Notes: generated by a model from the letters alone, not told the origin. 64,000 nucleotides of DNA from CAWATZ01 sp963784995 (GCA_963784995.1 CAWATZ010000018.1:99603-163602), one strand, 5' to 3'. Shown: positions 36,161-47,652, counted from the first letter of the stretch. Numbers and translations are program-made.

Positions 36161-38805
36161 ATGGAGCATGGGGAACCACCGAAGCTCTGCCGACCCCGTG
36201 CTCGCCAACTACATTCTGGCACGCTCCCCTGGCCGGTGCGGCGGTTGCTCTGACGGCGGGCATTGTCGCTGATCGCCTCTGTTCGATTCCGCTGGAATAC
36301 AGTCTCTTCCTTGGCGTCATTTGCCTGCTCGCCTGGCTGATTGTCTTTTGCACCAGCAGCCGGCCGCGGGAAGGGCTCCTCTACCTTGCCCTGGCGGGCA
36401 CGGCGATTGGGGCCGCCTATCACCACTACCGGCACAATGTCTTTCCGCAAGATGATTTGCTGGAGGTGATGCGTGCCCGGGATGATTCCTGGCACGTCAC
36501 CTTGCGGGGCTATTTGGATGAGGAACCAAGCCTCTCTCCAGTCCCTTCGGATTCGTTTCTCCGGGCGTTGCCGGCTGAACAGTCAATGCGAATGGTCTTT
36601 CAGGCCCAGCAACTTCGTGGGAAGGAAGGTGAATGGGAGACGGTTTCGGGTCGCATTCGCGTCTTCATCCAGGGAAAGGAAAAGAGCCTCCCGCTGGATG
36701 ACGCGATTCACCTGGGCGATCAGGTCGAGCTGGTCGGCGAACTGACGCCGTTGACGCCGCCGAGCAACCCCGGCGAACGCGATTTCGAGAGCTCTTCCTT
36801 GGACGCCGGCATTCGCTTGCGTTTGCAAATCACCCCTTCCAAGGGAAGCTGCCAGCGATTGGAGCAGGGCTGGTCCAGTTCACTGGGCGGCTGGCTGAGC
36901 CAGGTTCGGAACTGGGGCAAGAAGGTCTTGCAAACTGCTTTCCCCTCGGACCCCGTACAGTTCAGGGCCTGGCCATAGCATTGATCCTGGGTGACGGAAC
37001 GCCGTTGGGAAAGGAGCGAGTGGCGGGTGTACCAGCGAACTGGCATCATTCACGTCCTGGTGATCTCGGGATCGCACCTGATTTTGTTGGCCTGGGTCTG
37101 GCTGTGGCTTCTGCCGCGCCTTGGGTTTCGCCAGCGGCAAGCCGTGATCTTCGTCGCGGTCTTCCTGATCTTGTACGTGAGCATCACGGGAGTCCGACCG
37201 CCCAGCGTGCGTTCTGCGGTGACCATGATGGCGGCATTTACTCCGGCGTGGTCATGGCGACGCTGCCTGGTCCCGGCGAACGTGTTTGCCCTGGCCTGGA
37301 TCTTCGTCCTGGCGCTCAATCCCACGAACGCCTTCGACCCGGGCTGTCAGCTGTCCTTCCTCTGTGTTCTGGTGCTTTACCGCATCGGCAAGCTCTGGGA
37401 GCAACAGGATCAGCTCGCACCGGACAAACAGGATCCCAATGCACTCTCGCGCCGGATCGATCCGACCCGGCCCTGGTGGCTGAGGAGGTTGCATTGGCTG
37501 GGTGCAGGGATCGGACAAAGTTACCTTGTGTCCGTGCTGCTCTGGCTGGCGGTCACTCCCCTGGCCGCTTCGTACTACCACAACGTGGCTCCGGTGGCGA
37601 TCCTTTTGGGCCCGCCCGTGGCCTTTCTCACCGGCATCGCGCTGGCGTTCGGCTTCCTGGTCCTGCTCGCTGGGACCGTCGAGACTTCGCTTTGCTTCTT
37701 GCCGGCGTTGCCGGTGAAGTGGTCGCTGGCTGCTTGCCAGTATCTCATCGGCATCGCGGACCGCTGCCCGGGGAGCCATTTCACCGTTCCGGATCTTCCC
37801 TTCTGGTGGGTCGCCGTCTTCTACCTCGGTCTGCTTGCCTGCCTGACCGTGCGCTCGCTGCGATCGGTACTGGCGAAGTAGCTGCCCTGGCTGCCGTGGG
37901 CTGGCTCTGCTTCGGTTTGCTGTTGCCGTTCTTGCGGCTGCCCTCCGACGAGCTTCGCTGTACCTTCCTCGCGGTCGGGCATGGCGGCTGCACCGTTCTG
38001 GAGACGCCGGACGGCCGGACCATCCTGTACGACGCCGGCTCGATGTCCGGTCCCGACGTGGTTCAGCATCAAATCGCGCCGTACCTGTGGCATCGCAGCA
38101 TTCGCCGGATCGACGACCTGATCCTCTCGCACGCCGACCTCGATCATTTCAATGGTCTGCCGCAGTTGATGGACCTGTTCGCGATTGGCCGCGTCATCCG
38201 GACGCCCAGTTTCTCGGACAAGACAATCAAAGCAGTGGCACACGTTCTGGAGCAATTGGACCAACGCGGGATTCCCGTTGCCGTGGTCCAGGAAGGCAAT
38301 GAGATCCAGGCAGGCGAAGTGGTGCTGGAGGTACTTCATCCGCCGGAGGATGGGCCAGCCAGGCCCCGAGAACACCCGCAGTCTCACTCTGCGGATACTG
38401 CACAAGGAGCATCGCATTCTGCTGACGGGCGATCTGGAAGGCGAAGGACTGGGCCAGGTCATGAAAACCCGAACGCCGCCGATCAACGTACTGAGGCGCC
38501 CGCACCACGGCAGCAAGAACCTGGACACGAAGAGACTGGTCGAGTGGGCGGGAATGCCGTGGGTGGTCGTCTCCAGCCAGGGCCGGCCACGCGGTAACCC
38601 GGAGGCCATCCCCGAAGGGTATCATGAGGTCCGGCATTTCCTCCGCACCTGGGACGATGGAGCAGTGACAGTGCGAAGTCATTCGACCGGGCTGGTCGTG
38701 GAGACGTTCTTGACGCAGCAACGGTTGACCAGGCCCACCGTTGCTCCGCGCAAAGCCCCACGAGCCGCCGGGTTTATCCCGGCGGAAAAGAAACCGCCGG
38801 GATAA
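36161..38805 (+). pseudogene. comEC: ComEC/Rec2 competence membrane channel, frameshifted
   Basis: DNA-uptake channel of the competence machinery. All three modules are present over shifting frames: N-terminal membrane and DUF4131-like part (TTFWHAPLAGAAVALTAGIV), the competence domain (YQRTGIIHVLVISGSHLILL, GVRPPSVRSAVTMMAAF) and the C-terminal metallo-beta-lactamase-like domain (CTFLAVGHGGCTVLETPDGR, LILSHADLDHFNGL, LRRPHHGSKN). Frames change near 36960, 37017, 37880 and 38370. No ATG is in frame with the first segment, so another indel near the start is likely and 36161 is approximate. The final residues are encoded by the palindrome at 38760-38819, so the true C-terminus may have been replaced. 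Confidence 0.85.
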
Positions 38806-38819
38806 ACCCGGCGGCTCGT
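38760..38819. repeat. 26-bp perfect inverted repeat at the end of comEC
   Basis: Arms 38760-38785 and 38794-38819 around loop AAAAGAAA, based on GAGCCGCCGGGTTTATCCC. It lies between the convergent comEC and alpha-2-macroglobulin genes and overlaps the last codons of comEC. Probably serves as a two-way terminator. Confidence 0.88.
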
Positions 38820-38847
38820 TGAGTGAACTCCCACGTCAGGATTCTTG

Positions 38848-41800
38848 TCACGGCCTCGCCTGCACACTCATCGCCACCGTTGGAGTCATGGCCCGCCGTT
38901 CGGGAGCATAGTACTCATACACCCGCGCTCCGGGAGCCGTCGATCTTCACCGGGCTCTTCGCCTTCAGATGGTACGTCAGCTCCAACGGCTTGCCGGCCG
39001 GCAGCCCGCGCAGATACACCAGCACCTGACGCCCATTCACCTGGTAGCGACCGATAACCCCCTTGCTAAGCAGTGCCGCGAAGTCCTCGGTGGCCGGCGT
39101 GAACCCGGCCGGCACCGGCAGGTCCACCATGACCATCGCCGCGTCCTGACGCATCCGGTTGCTCACCTGGACCGTCGCCTTGACCGTTTCGCCCACGCTG
39201 ACACTGGTGCGGTCGTAGGTCAGGCCAATGTCCAGCTCCTTCGAGCTGCTCCCGACCCTGGCCGTCTCGGGAACGTGATAGCGGAACGTCAGCTGGTAGT
39301 TGGCGGCCGACTCGCTGGTTTCCTTGACGATCAGCCGATTGTTCCCCGGCCTGAGGTGCGGCGTCAGGTCGATCCGCTGCATCACGTCGGCCTGGTCGGG
39401 CTGGATGCGGAGTTCGCTCAGGTACTCGCCCATCTTGACGATGAACTTTCGCTCGCCCTCGTTGGCCGGGGCGCTGGTGCCGGCCAGCAGGGCCTGGAGC
39501 GCCAGCACCGACGCCTGGGTCGAGTACCACAGGCCGCCGGGGCCCTTGTTCTTCACCAGCCAGGCCAGGGCGCAGCGGACCGTGGCTGGTTCCTTCTTCG
39601 CCTGCATCAGCGCCAGCGACGCCAGGGCCGTCGCCTCCACGTTGCCGCCCATGCCGGCTCCGTAAAAGACCGTGCGGCCGTCGTTGTTCAGGGCCCACCA
39701 GACATACTTGCCGTCCTCGCTGGTGGACTTGACGAACACGCAGCCGCTCCAGGTACGGGGCCGCCTCGGCTCCGGAGGGATCGATCGCCAGCAGGGCATT
39801 GCACACCAGGGCCAGCAGATAGGGGTCTTTCAGCTCCCGCGGCCGATAGTTCAGCAGGAAATCGAGCGTCGGCCTGGCCTCGGTCTTCGATCCGCCGGAA
39901 CGCCAGACCGCCCAGGCGACGTAGGCCGTGCTGGCCAGCTGCGACAGGTCCTCGTCCTGGTTGCGGTCGCCGCGGAAGTGCATCCGGGCGTCCGCCGCCC
40001 AGGAGCCGTCCGGCCGGCGCTGGGCGAGCAGCCACTGGCGGGTGCGGGTCAGCAAGTTTGGATCGACCTCGTGGACCTTGGCCATGTCGCTGAACTCCAT
40101 CAAACCGTAGGCTGTCAGCCGGACGTTGCCGGGAGCGTGGCCGTACCAGTCAAAGCCGCCGGTCTTCGTCTCGAAGGTCAGCAGACGCTGATAGCCCAGG
40201 TGGACGTAATGTCGGGCCCTGGCCTCGACCTCGGGTTGAGCGCGACCGGTCCGCTTCAGATAGTCCAGCGCCAGCACGTTGGGATAGGTCGTGGAGGAGG
40301 TTTGCTCGAAGCAGCCGTAGGGCATGTGGAAGATGTTCTCCAGCCCCTCGACGACCTGGCTGAAGCTGGACGGATAGATCACCAGCGTGGCCCGGGTGCT
40401 GCCCTCAATGGCGTCCGCCGGGACGTTCAGCTTCACGTCGGCCGTTTCCTGCAAGCTGCCGCTCTCCACGGTCTCGACACGCCGGCCGTCGGGGACGACC
40501 TCAACCTTCTTCTTGATCGCGTCGGCGGCGCCCTTGCCGTGGGCGGAGACCTGCAATTCCTGCGTGCCGGCCCGGGTCGCCTTGATCCGGAAGCTGGTGG
40601 AGCGGACCTCGCCGGAGGGGACCTCCAGCTTCTGCTCGGCGGCCCCTTGCAGCGTAAACCAGCCGGGTTCGAGCAGCTTGAGGGTCACCGTCTGCGGCTT
40701 CGGCGTCGTAGTTGTAGACCACGGCCCGCACGTCGATCTCGTCATTGCGGGTCAGGTAGACGGGCAGGTCCAGCTCGACAAAGAACGACTGGAAGACCTT
40801 CAGCCCCATCTGGGTCGCGCCCAGTTGCCCCTCCCTGGAGATGGCGCTGGCGGAAAGCCGCCAGGTGGTGATGCTGTCGGCCAGGTCGACCGGCAGGGGC
40901 GGCAATTCGCCCTGGTCGTTGGTGATGAGCAGCGGCTTCCACAAGCAGCGTCTCGGGGAACTCTTTCCGGACCCGCGGGGCAGGGGCTTCCCCGGGGCGG
41001 TTCGCAGCGCCTCGGCCGTCTTCCATACCGTTGAATCCGCCTCCACCCGGTGCCATCGGAGGCAACGCACCGGGAAGGCCGTCCATTTGCATTGCCCTCG
41101 CTTCCGCCGCGACGGCCATGTCCCGCTCGGCAACCGCAGCACTTTTCGCAGCCATTTGCGCCGGTATCAGGCCAGCCAAGATACACAGGAACAGCATCGA
41201 GGCGGGTACGAGGACGATGGCCGCTCCCAGGTGGATCTTGAGCAGGGTGGACGTGCTGACAAAGCACCACAGTGCGATGTAGCCGTTCAGCAGCGTCAGC
41301 GCCAGCAGGCCCAGCCAGCCGACCGTCACCCAGTCCAGCCGCTGATTGCGCAAGCGGTTCATTTCCTGGACTTTCTCCTGGTAACTCTGCACTTGCAGCG
41401 AATGGGCCTTGGAGGCAAAGGCGCTGCTCGGCGACTCCGCTCCATCCGGAGGCATCGCGGGCGCCATCTCGACACGAACACCTCGACGACCGCGAGGCGG
41501 TTGGGGGGCGGCAGGAACGGCCACGTTGCGAGCGGTGGCGGCGAACAGGGCCTGCTCGAACTGATCGCGGGCCTCGCCGTCCGGGCCGGGTCTGCGCTCC
41601 GGAGACCAGGGATAGATGGCCTGGATTGGCTGAAGCAGTTTCTGCTCCAGGGTGAAGTACGATTTCTCCTTGCCCGGCGCCTGCGGCAGCACGGCGAAGA
41701 CGGCCTCATCAACCGCAGCCAGGCTGATCGCCCCGGGGACCGGCCTGTCCTTGCTGTCGGTCAGCTTGAGGTTCAGGCTGGCCTTGCCGCCCGGCCTGTA

Positions 41801-43888
41801 CTCCTTCTGGTCCAGGTTGGCCGTGATCTTCAGGTCGCTGGCCGGCTGAACGTAGACGACCCGCGACTTGCGCACCGCCAGGCCCGAATTGTCGAGGGTG
41901 ACAACTCCCTGAGCCGGGCCACGTTGCTGTGGCTGGCCGAGCCGGTAGGCGCACATTTCCAGGGTGCCGGACACGTCGGGCGGCAGGTCGAGGGTCAGCG
42001 AGCCCTGGCCGTCCCTCACGTCGATGGTGGCGCTGAGCAGGCTGACCCGCTCCTTGCCGTCCTGGATGAAGTCCACGAAGATCGGCGCTCCCGTGCCGCT
42101 CAGGGCGGTCAGCTTGACGGATTCGCCGCCGCGATAGACCGCCTTGTCGGTGCGGATCAGGAAATCGTCGCTGACGTCGCCGCAGACCAGCACCGCGTTC
42201 TGCCGGGCCAGGGTGTCGCCCTGCTTGTCTTTCAACTGGCAGGTTCCAGCGGACCTCGCGATTCTTCGGGGTGTACTCGAACACGGCGCAGCCCCGGTCA
42301 TCAAGATCGATGTCGTCGCGGAAACCCTGGATTCGCACCTGACCCGTAACCGGTGTCCCGTCGGCCCGTGTTACCAGGACGTAAATCTGGTTGAGGACGC
42401 CTTCGACCAAGGTGCCGCCCTCCGGAAAAACGTGGATGCGGTAGGGTCGGGTCGTCAGGATGCGCTCGCTGGCGCCGGTCTGCTTCTGGTTGGCCGTGTC
42501 CACAACCTCGGCCTGGAAAGAGAGTCTCGCTTCGGAGCCCCAAATGACGGCCGGGTGGGCCGGCATGGGCTTGATGCCAGGTGGAGGGATCCCAATCTGC
42601 GGAACCGGCAGACCCGGCGCTCCCGGCGCTCCCCCCATTGGCGGCTGGGGGAATCCTCCGGGGCCAAAACCCGGCTGACCTGGCCCCGGAGGCTGCCGCA
42701 GCAGGTCGGCGGGAACGACGTAGTGCAGCACCGCTTCGCCCTTCGCATTGGTAATCAGCTGTTTACAGGCTCCAGAATCTGCCCGTCCACAAGCACCTTC
42801 ATCGCGACCTGGCATTGGCGACCGGCTTGCCGAAGAAGTAATTGGCCTGGACGGTACACTCAGCCCTTTCGCCAGGCACATAGTAGGGCCGATTCAGCTT
42901 GACCGCGACCTTGAACTTCGGCAGGACGTACTTCAGCACCTCGACCTGCATCCGGCTCTCGGTGTCGCCGACCTTGCAGGAGATCGTATAAGTGCCCTCG
43001 ATCAGCTCGGAGGCCAGCTCGCAATCGGCGCTGGTGATGCCGAACGGGCTGGTGCTGCTCTTCTGCTTGAAGATGACGTTGCTCTTGGGATCGGCAATGC
43101 TGAAGACGACCAGCTTCTCGCCGACCGGTTTCAGGTCGGGCCGGCGCAGGGCCAGGCCGCGGAGATGAATCACCTGGCCGGGCTGGTAGACCGGCTTGTC
43201 GCTGCTGAGCATTACCTGCCAGGAGCGCTTCAGCTGGACGGGGCGACGGATCACCTCGGTTCCCTTCGGCGTCTTCGCCGTGATGGTCAGCGTACATTCA
43301 CCTTCCTTCCAGTCGGGCAGCTGGAAGCGCGGCTCGGCCCCGCCCTGGGAGTCGGTGACCAGGTCGCCCAGCACGACCGCGTTGCCGGCTTTGTCCTTCA
43401 GTTCGACGACCACAGGCACGTTGGCCAGCGGCTTGTTGGCGGTGGCGTTGGATGAAACCTTGACGTGGTCGGTCAGGCGGATGCGGAGCGACGACCAGGT
43501 GCCCGCCAGCAGATCGCGCTGGCCGAGCAAGACCACGTCCACGGTCGAGGCCGAGAGGCCGGCGTAGTACAGGTGCAGGCCGGTCAGGAGCAGGCACGCG
43601 GCGGCGAGGCTGCCGATCAGGCCGGTGAGGATGCGGCGCGTCCGGGTGCGTTGCGTCTGGACGGTGCGGTCGATCTGATCGACGGTGGCGCGGATCAGCT
43701 GTTCGGGCGCCTCGATGGACGGCGACGCCTGGAAGGCGGCCAGCCGGCGGCGGGCTTCCTCCAGGGCGGCCTGGCACTCAGGCTCCGTCCGGCAGCGACG
43801 CGCAGACCTCCTCGGCCGCGTCGTCGTCGAGCAGGCCGTGGACGTAATCGTCGATCAGACGAAGCACCTCGTCGTTGGATAGCGGCAT
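38848..43888 (-). pseudogene. Alpha-2-macroglobulin family protein with anti-sigma-like N-terminus, frameshifted
   Basis: About 1,680 residues when frames are joined. The N-terminus (MPLSNDEVLRLIDDYVHGLL, then RTEPECQAALEEARRRLAAF) resembles a zinc-finger anti-sigma domain, followed by a membrane helix (LTGLIGSLAAACLLLTGLHL). Macroglobulin domains follow (SSDKPVYQPGQVIHLRGLAL; RTDKAVYRGGESVKLTAL), then two extra membrane helices in the middle (about 41180-41340), and the thioester motif GCFEQ at 40302-40316 with its TED helices. The C-terminus reads VYEYYAPERRAMTPTVAMSV. Bacterial A2Ms trap proteases through the thioester. At least seven frame changes (near 43800, 42835, 42250, 40940, 40720, 39750, 38930). 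An ECF sigma gene lies just upstream. Confidence 0.85.
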
Positions 43889-43945
43889 AACAATGGCTCC
43901 GTGTCTTGGGAATTCAAAAGCTGTTTTAGCGCGTTGTCCTCGACA

Positions 43946-44045
43946 CCCAGGGCGATGCCCTGGGCTATCGTGTTGTGCCCCTTCGGGGCGAAAGCCAACA
44001 CGCCCCGAAGGGGCGCAACACGATAGCCCAGGGCATCGCCCTGGG
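43946..44045. repeat. Dispersed inverted repeat, family CCCAGGGCGATGCCCTGGG, copy 3
   Basis: Same family as 13557-13661 and 16515-16621, differing by TATCGTGTTG for TATCCTGTTG in both arms, so the change is compensated and the pairing is preserved. It sits between the ECF sigma gene and the alpha-2-macroglobulin gene, both leftward. Confidence 0.93.
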
Positions 44046-44056
44046 TTTTGGAAGAC

Positions 44057-44647
44057 TCAAAGCGGCCGGCGTTCTCCGGTGATGTGCCCTCCTCCCAGGC
44101 GTGTCTCCAGGGACCGGCGCAGGGCGGCCAGGCCCAGGTGCATGTGGGAGCGGGCGGTGGTCTCGGTACAGCCGATGATGCGGGCGATGCGTGGGTAGGG
44201 CATGTTCTCCCAGATCCGCAGGGTGACGACGGCCCGCTGCTGCGGCGGCAGCGCCAGCACGGCCCGGCTCACCTGGTCGGCGGTTTCGGAGGCCATCAGC
44301 GAATCCGCCGGCGAGCCGTCGCCGGCAACCTGGGCCAGCGCAGCTCCCTCGGAAAGAGAAACCTCGGAGAGCGACCGGTCGCGGAAACTGGCACGACATT
44401 TGTTCAGGGCGATGGCATACAGCCAGTTCTTGAACGAGCGCGGAAACTCGTACTGATGGCGTTTGAGCCAGACGGAGAGGAACACCTCCTGGAACAGCTC
44501 CTCGGCGCGGTGGCGGTCCCCGATCAGCCGGCAAATGAAGGTCAGCAGGGCGGTGGCATGCCGGCGGATCAGCCGTTCCAGCAAGTGGACTCGGCCACGA
44601 GCCACCTCGGCCATGATCTCCTCGTCCCGCTGATCGTCTGGCTGCAT
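44057..44647 (-). CDS. ECF-type RNA polymerase sigma factor
   Basis: About 196 residues. Region 2 (ALLTFICRLIGDRHRAEELF, QEVFLSVWLKRHQYEFPRSF, KNWLYAIALNKCRASFRDRS) and region 4 (VLALPPQQRAVVTLRIWENM, then YPRIARIIGCTETTARSHMH) are both complete. ATG 44647 is chosen because GAGGAGA lies about 8 nt upstream; GTG 44653 is in frame. The downstream macroglobulin gene begins with an anti-sigma-like domain and a membrane helix, so it is a candidate membrane regulator of this sigma factor. Confidence 0.93.
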   Translation of the reverse strand: MQPDDQRDEEIMAEVARGRVHLLERLIRRHATALLTFICRLIGDRHRAEELFQEVFLSVWLKRHQYEFPRSFKNWLYAIALNKCRASFRDRSLSEVSLSEGAALAQVAGDGSPADSLMASETADQVSRAVLALPPQQRAVVTLRIWENMPYPRIARIIGCTETTARSHMHLGLAALRRSLETRLGGGHITGERRPL

Positions 44648-44815
44648 TGGCACGCTCTCCTCACACGGGTCTGCCAGCTAATATGCACAACTGCTCCCGG
44701 CGTTGAAGAAAAAAAACGCCTGCCGAGCAATTTCATGCCATAGTAGAGGAACGGAACTCACGTCGGCCGACTGCCCCGTCCGGGTCGCCGGACTTGCGTC
44801 ATTGAGGATTTTGCC

Positions 44816-45523
44816 TTGGCCACCGTTTCCACTTCAGCTCCGGAGTCGCACCTGGGGCACTGGATCGCACGCCTGAAGGACCGCGACGCCCAGAGGCGGA
44901 CGCACGCCGCCCTGGTGCTGGGCTCGCTGGGTCATCAGGCCCGGGCGGCGGTCCCGGCCCTGCTGGAACTGCTGAAGGACGGTGCGCCCGAGGTGCGCCG
45001 CATGGCGATCGTCGCCCTGGGGGAAATGGGCCCGGACGCCCGCCAGGCCATCCCCAGTCTGGTCCGGTTGCTGCACGATCCCGACGAGCGCGTTCGCCGC
45101 CGCAGTATCCTGGCCCTGAGCCAGCTGGGTCCGGAAGCCCGCACGGCCGCCCCCGGTCTGATCGGCTTGCTCGGCGATCCGGACGCCCTGGTCCGCCGCT
45201 GGGCCGCCTCTGCTCTGGGCGAGATTGGCCCGACTGCTCCCGCCGCCATCCCGGCGCTGATCGATTCCCTGGCCGACGCGGACATGAAGAACCGGGCCAT
45301 CGTCATCGTCGCCCTGGGCAAGATGGGCGCCCGCGCCGTGCCGCACCTGATCGCGGCACTGAAGCACCCCAATGCCACGATCCGCCGCTGCGCCGCACGC
45401 ACCCTGCCCCGATGTACCCGTGGCCAGGACGGCTTCCCCGCGCTGACGGAACTGCTCCGCGACCGCGATCCGCTGGTCCGCGAAGCCGCGGCCGAGAGCC
45501 TGCGGCGCATCGCAAGGCACTGA
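44816..45523 (+). CDS. HEAT-repeat protein
   Basis: 235 residues made almost wholly of about six HEAT/PBS-lyase-like repeats, each with the pattern VPALLELLKDGAPEVRRMAI or IPSLVRLLHDPDERVRRRSI, giving a soluble alpha-solenoid. No anchor, catalytic residue or metal site is seen, so a protein-binding scaffold is likely. The start is TTG 44816 with GAGG about 9 nt upstream. It is divergent from the sigma gene and convergent with the protease gene, which ends 10 nt beyond its stop. Confidence 0.85.
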   Translation: MATVSTSAPESHLGHWIARLKDRDAQRRTHAALVLGSLGHQARAAVPALLELLKDGAPEVRRMAIVALGEMGPDARQAIPSLVRLLHDPDERVRRRSILALSQLGPEARTAAPGLIGLLGDPDALVRRWAASALGEIGPTAPAAIPALIDSLADADMKNRAIVIVALGKMGARAVPHLIAALKHPNATIRRCAARTLPRCTRGQDGFPALTELLRDRDPLVREAAAESLRRIARH

Positions 45524-45532
45524 AGCCGCTTG

Positions 45533-46921
45533 TTACCCCGCCACCGCGGAAATGAACACCAGAGTCACCACCGCATTGTTGACCCCATGTGCCACCATGC
45601 ACGCGATCAGGCTGTTTCGCCACTCGCGCACCAGGGCGAAAGCCAGGGCCAGCAGCCCCAGCAGGGGCACGGCCAGCAACCCCTGCGGATGAATCGCGGC
45701 AAAAACCAACCCACTCAGCACTCCGGACACGACCACGCTTCCGGTCGTGCCCAGTTTGGCCGTGGCCTCCCGCAAGTGGCGATACAGCAAGCCGCGAAAC
45801 AGGATCTCCTCCACCAGCGGCGCCAGCACGGCCGCGGCCAGGACCACCTGCACCTTGTCCCAGACGCTCCCCCGCAGCAAGATCTCCTCGACCGGATGAG
45901 ACACAGGGATGCCGGGCCCGGAGGAATCGCTACCTCCCGCGTGCTGGCGAACCAGACGCAGCACCGTCCCGAGCAGGACAAAGAGCAGCGCCAGGATTGG
46001 CAGGGACGCGAGATTGGTTCCCAGACCAAACAGCGCTTCCTTGCCGACTCCCTTCCCGGTGGTCAAACCGAGATCCTGGCGCAGCTCGCGCCAGGAGACG
46101 CCCCGCAGCCAGGGCCAGAACAGGGCCGCCAGGGTTGCCAGGACCACGGCTTCGCGCACCAGCAGCGGCGCGGCCTTCCCGACAACCTGGCCGGCCAGGG
46201 CACTGAACCCCAGGTAAAGGAGCATCCACAGCGCGAACGTTTCCGCATACACGCCGCCATTGCCCTGTCCCGGCGCCAGGCCGCTCCGCACCCGGCCCTT
46301 GCGGTAGCCCTGGACCAGCAGGGCGAGCAGGAACGCTCCCAGCACGCAACCGAGGAACCCGGCAAGCAGGAACGTCTGGGCAGCCAGGGCGGTCCGTTTG
46401 GCTTGCCCGAGCAGACGCTGGTGTTCGGCGCTCTCCGGCGGGCTCAGGGCGAATGTCGCCAGCCAGCCGAAGGCGTCCTCGAGTTCGTTCTCCTCCGGAG
46501 CCGTCAGCGAACGCTGGTCAACAACCTTTTCGAGCAAGGTCAGGAGCTTCCGGTCTTCCTCGCTGGCGGCAAGGTCCGAGTCCATCCGCTGGCGAATCGC
46601 CTCCAAACGTTTCCGGGCCGCTTCGGGGCCTTGCAGTTCCTCCAGCAGCAGGACCAGCCGGAGTTGCTGGATACAGGAACGGTTGCCGGCCAGCTCTGTC
46701 GCTTGCCGGGCGAGGTCTTTCCGAGAGGTGGGGTGCAGGTGGGCCGCCCCGATCAGCCAGCGGGCCTGGGAGTCCTCGAGCTGCGGCTCGATCCGCTGCA
46801 GCTGCTTCTCGGTCTGGGACCGGACGCGCAGGACGATGAACACCACCACCGCCAGGATGATCAGCCAGGCGGGCAGCGGGTAGGATCGGCGGGGAGCGAT
46901 TCGCTCAGGTTCGTCGGACAT
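45533..46921 (-). CDS. CPBP-family intramembrane metalloprotease (CAAX-like)
   Basis: About 462 residues. One N-terminal membrane helix and a soluble helical region (about 30-180) precede a multi-helix domain carrying the CPBP/Abi motifs: EEILFRGLLYRHLRE, then FAAIHPQG and MVAHGVNNAVV, whose Glu and His residues coordinate the catalytic zinc. These proteases cleave within membranes; the target is unknown. ATG 46921 lies inside the 3' end of the PAP2 gene (61-nt overlap), so the two are co-transcribed and likely coupled. Confidence 0.88.
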   Translation of the reverse strand: MSDEPERIAPRRSYPLPAWLIILAVVVFIVLRVRSQTEKQLQRIEPQLEDSQARWLIGAAHLHPTSRKDLARQATELAGNRSCIQQLRLVLLLEELQGPEAARKRLEAIRQRMDSDLAASEEDRKLLTLLEKVVDQRSLTAPEENELEDAFGWLATFALSPPESAEHQRLLGQAKRTALAAQTFLLAGFLGCVLGAFLLALLVQGYRKGRVRSGLAPGQGNGGVYAETFALWMLLYLGFSALAGQVVGKAAPLLVREAVVLATLAALFWPWLRGVSWRELRQDLGLTTGKGVGKEALFGLGTNLASLPILALLFVLLGTVLRLVRQHAGGSDSSGPGIPVSHPVEEILLRGSVWDKVQVVLAAAVLAPLVEEILFRGLLYRHLREATAKLGTTGSVVVSGVLSGLVFAAIHPQGLLAVPLLGLLALAFALVREWRNSLIACMVAHGVNNAVVTLVFISAVAG

Positions 46922-47652
46922 TCCTCGGACTCCTCGGAAGAAAGCGCCGATTGCTCGAGGGCCCCGCGGCGCTGCAAAAAGCGAGCCAGGAGCCAGCAGA
47001 ACACCGCCCAACTCAGACCCGCCGACCAGCCGGCCAGCACGTCGGTCGGATAATGCACCCCCACGTACACCCGGCTGACGCCGACCAGCAGGGTCACAAA
47101 CAGGGCGACGCCCACCAGATACAGCTTGAGCGCATGCCGCTCGACCAGCCGGGCGAGCAGAGCGCCCAGGGTCAGGTAAACCGTGGCCGACATCAGCGAA
47201 TGGCCGCTGGGAAAACTCCAGGAGCTGGCCTGGGTCAGGTGCGGCACCAGCTGCGGCCGGGGTCTCCCGAACACGTCCTTGAGGCTGGCCTCCAGGAACC
47301 AGCCTCCCAGGGTCGCGACCAGCACCAGCAGCACGGCATGAAAGGCCCGCTGGATCAGCAGGAAGCCAACAACCGCCGCCGTCACCAGCCCAAGCACCGC
47401 GCCGCCGCCCAGGGAGGTCAGGTCTCGTGCCAGCTCCTTCGTCCAGGATGGACCGATGGGCCGGGACAAGTCCGCCGGGTCGCGCAGACTCCGGAGCATG
47501 CGCTCGTCCCAGCTCTGCCAGCGGCCCGCGCCCACAACGTCGGCGATCTTGATGAACGCCAGCACGCCCACAACCAGGACCAGCATGGCGAGCAGCACGT
47601 AGAGGTCCAGGTTGCGCAGCCAGCGGGCTGCTTTCACGAGATGGTGTCGCAA
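46861..47652 (-). CDS. PAP2-family lipid phosphatase
   Basis: About 263 residues with five to six membrane helices. The three-part acid phosphatase signature is complete: KDVFGRPRP, SWSFPSGHSLMSA and SRVYVGVHYPTDVLAG, with the nucleophilic His in the last motif. The likely substrate is undecaprenyl or phosphatidyl phosphate at the membrane. The start is TTG 47652, set by AAAGGAGG 6 nt upstream; the open frame further upstream runs into the dispersed palindrome and is not coding. Overlaps the CPBP protease gene by 61 nt. Confidence 0.9.
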   Translation of the reverse strand: MRHHLVKAARWLRNLDLYVLLAMLVLVVGVLAFIKIADVVGAGRWQSWDERMLRSLRDPADLSRPIGPSWTKELARDLTSLGGGAVLGLVTAAVVGFLLIQRAFHAVLLVLVATLGGWFLEASLKDVFGRPRPQLVPHLTQASSWSFPSGHSLMSATVYLTLGALLARLVERHALKLYLVGVALFVTLLVGVSRVYVGVHYPTDVLAGWSAGLSWAVFCWLLARFLQRRGALEQSALSSEESEECPTNLSESLPADPTRCPPG

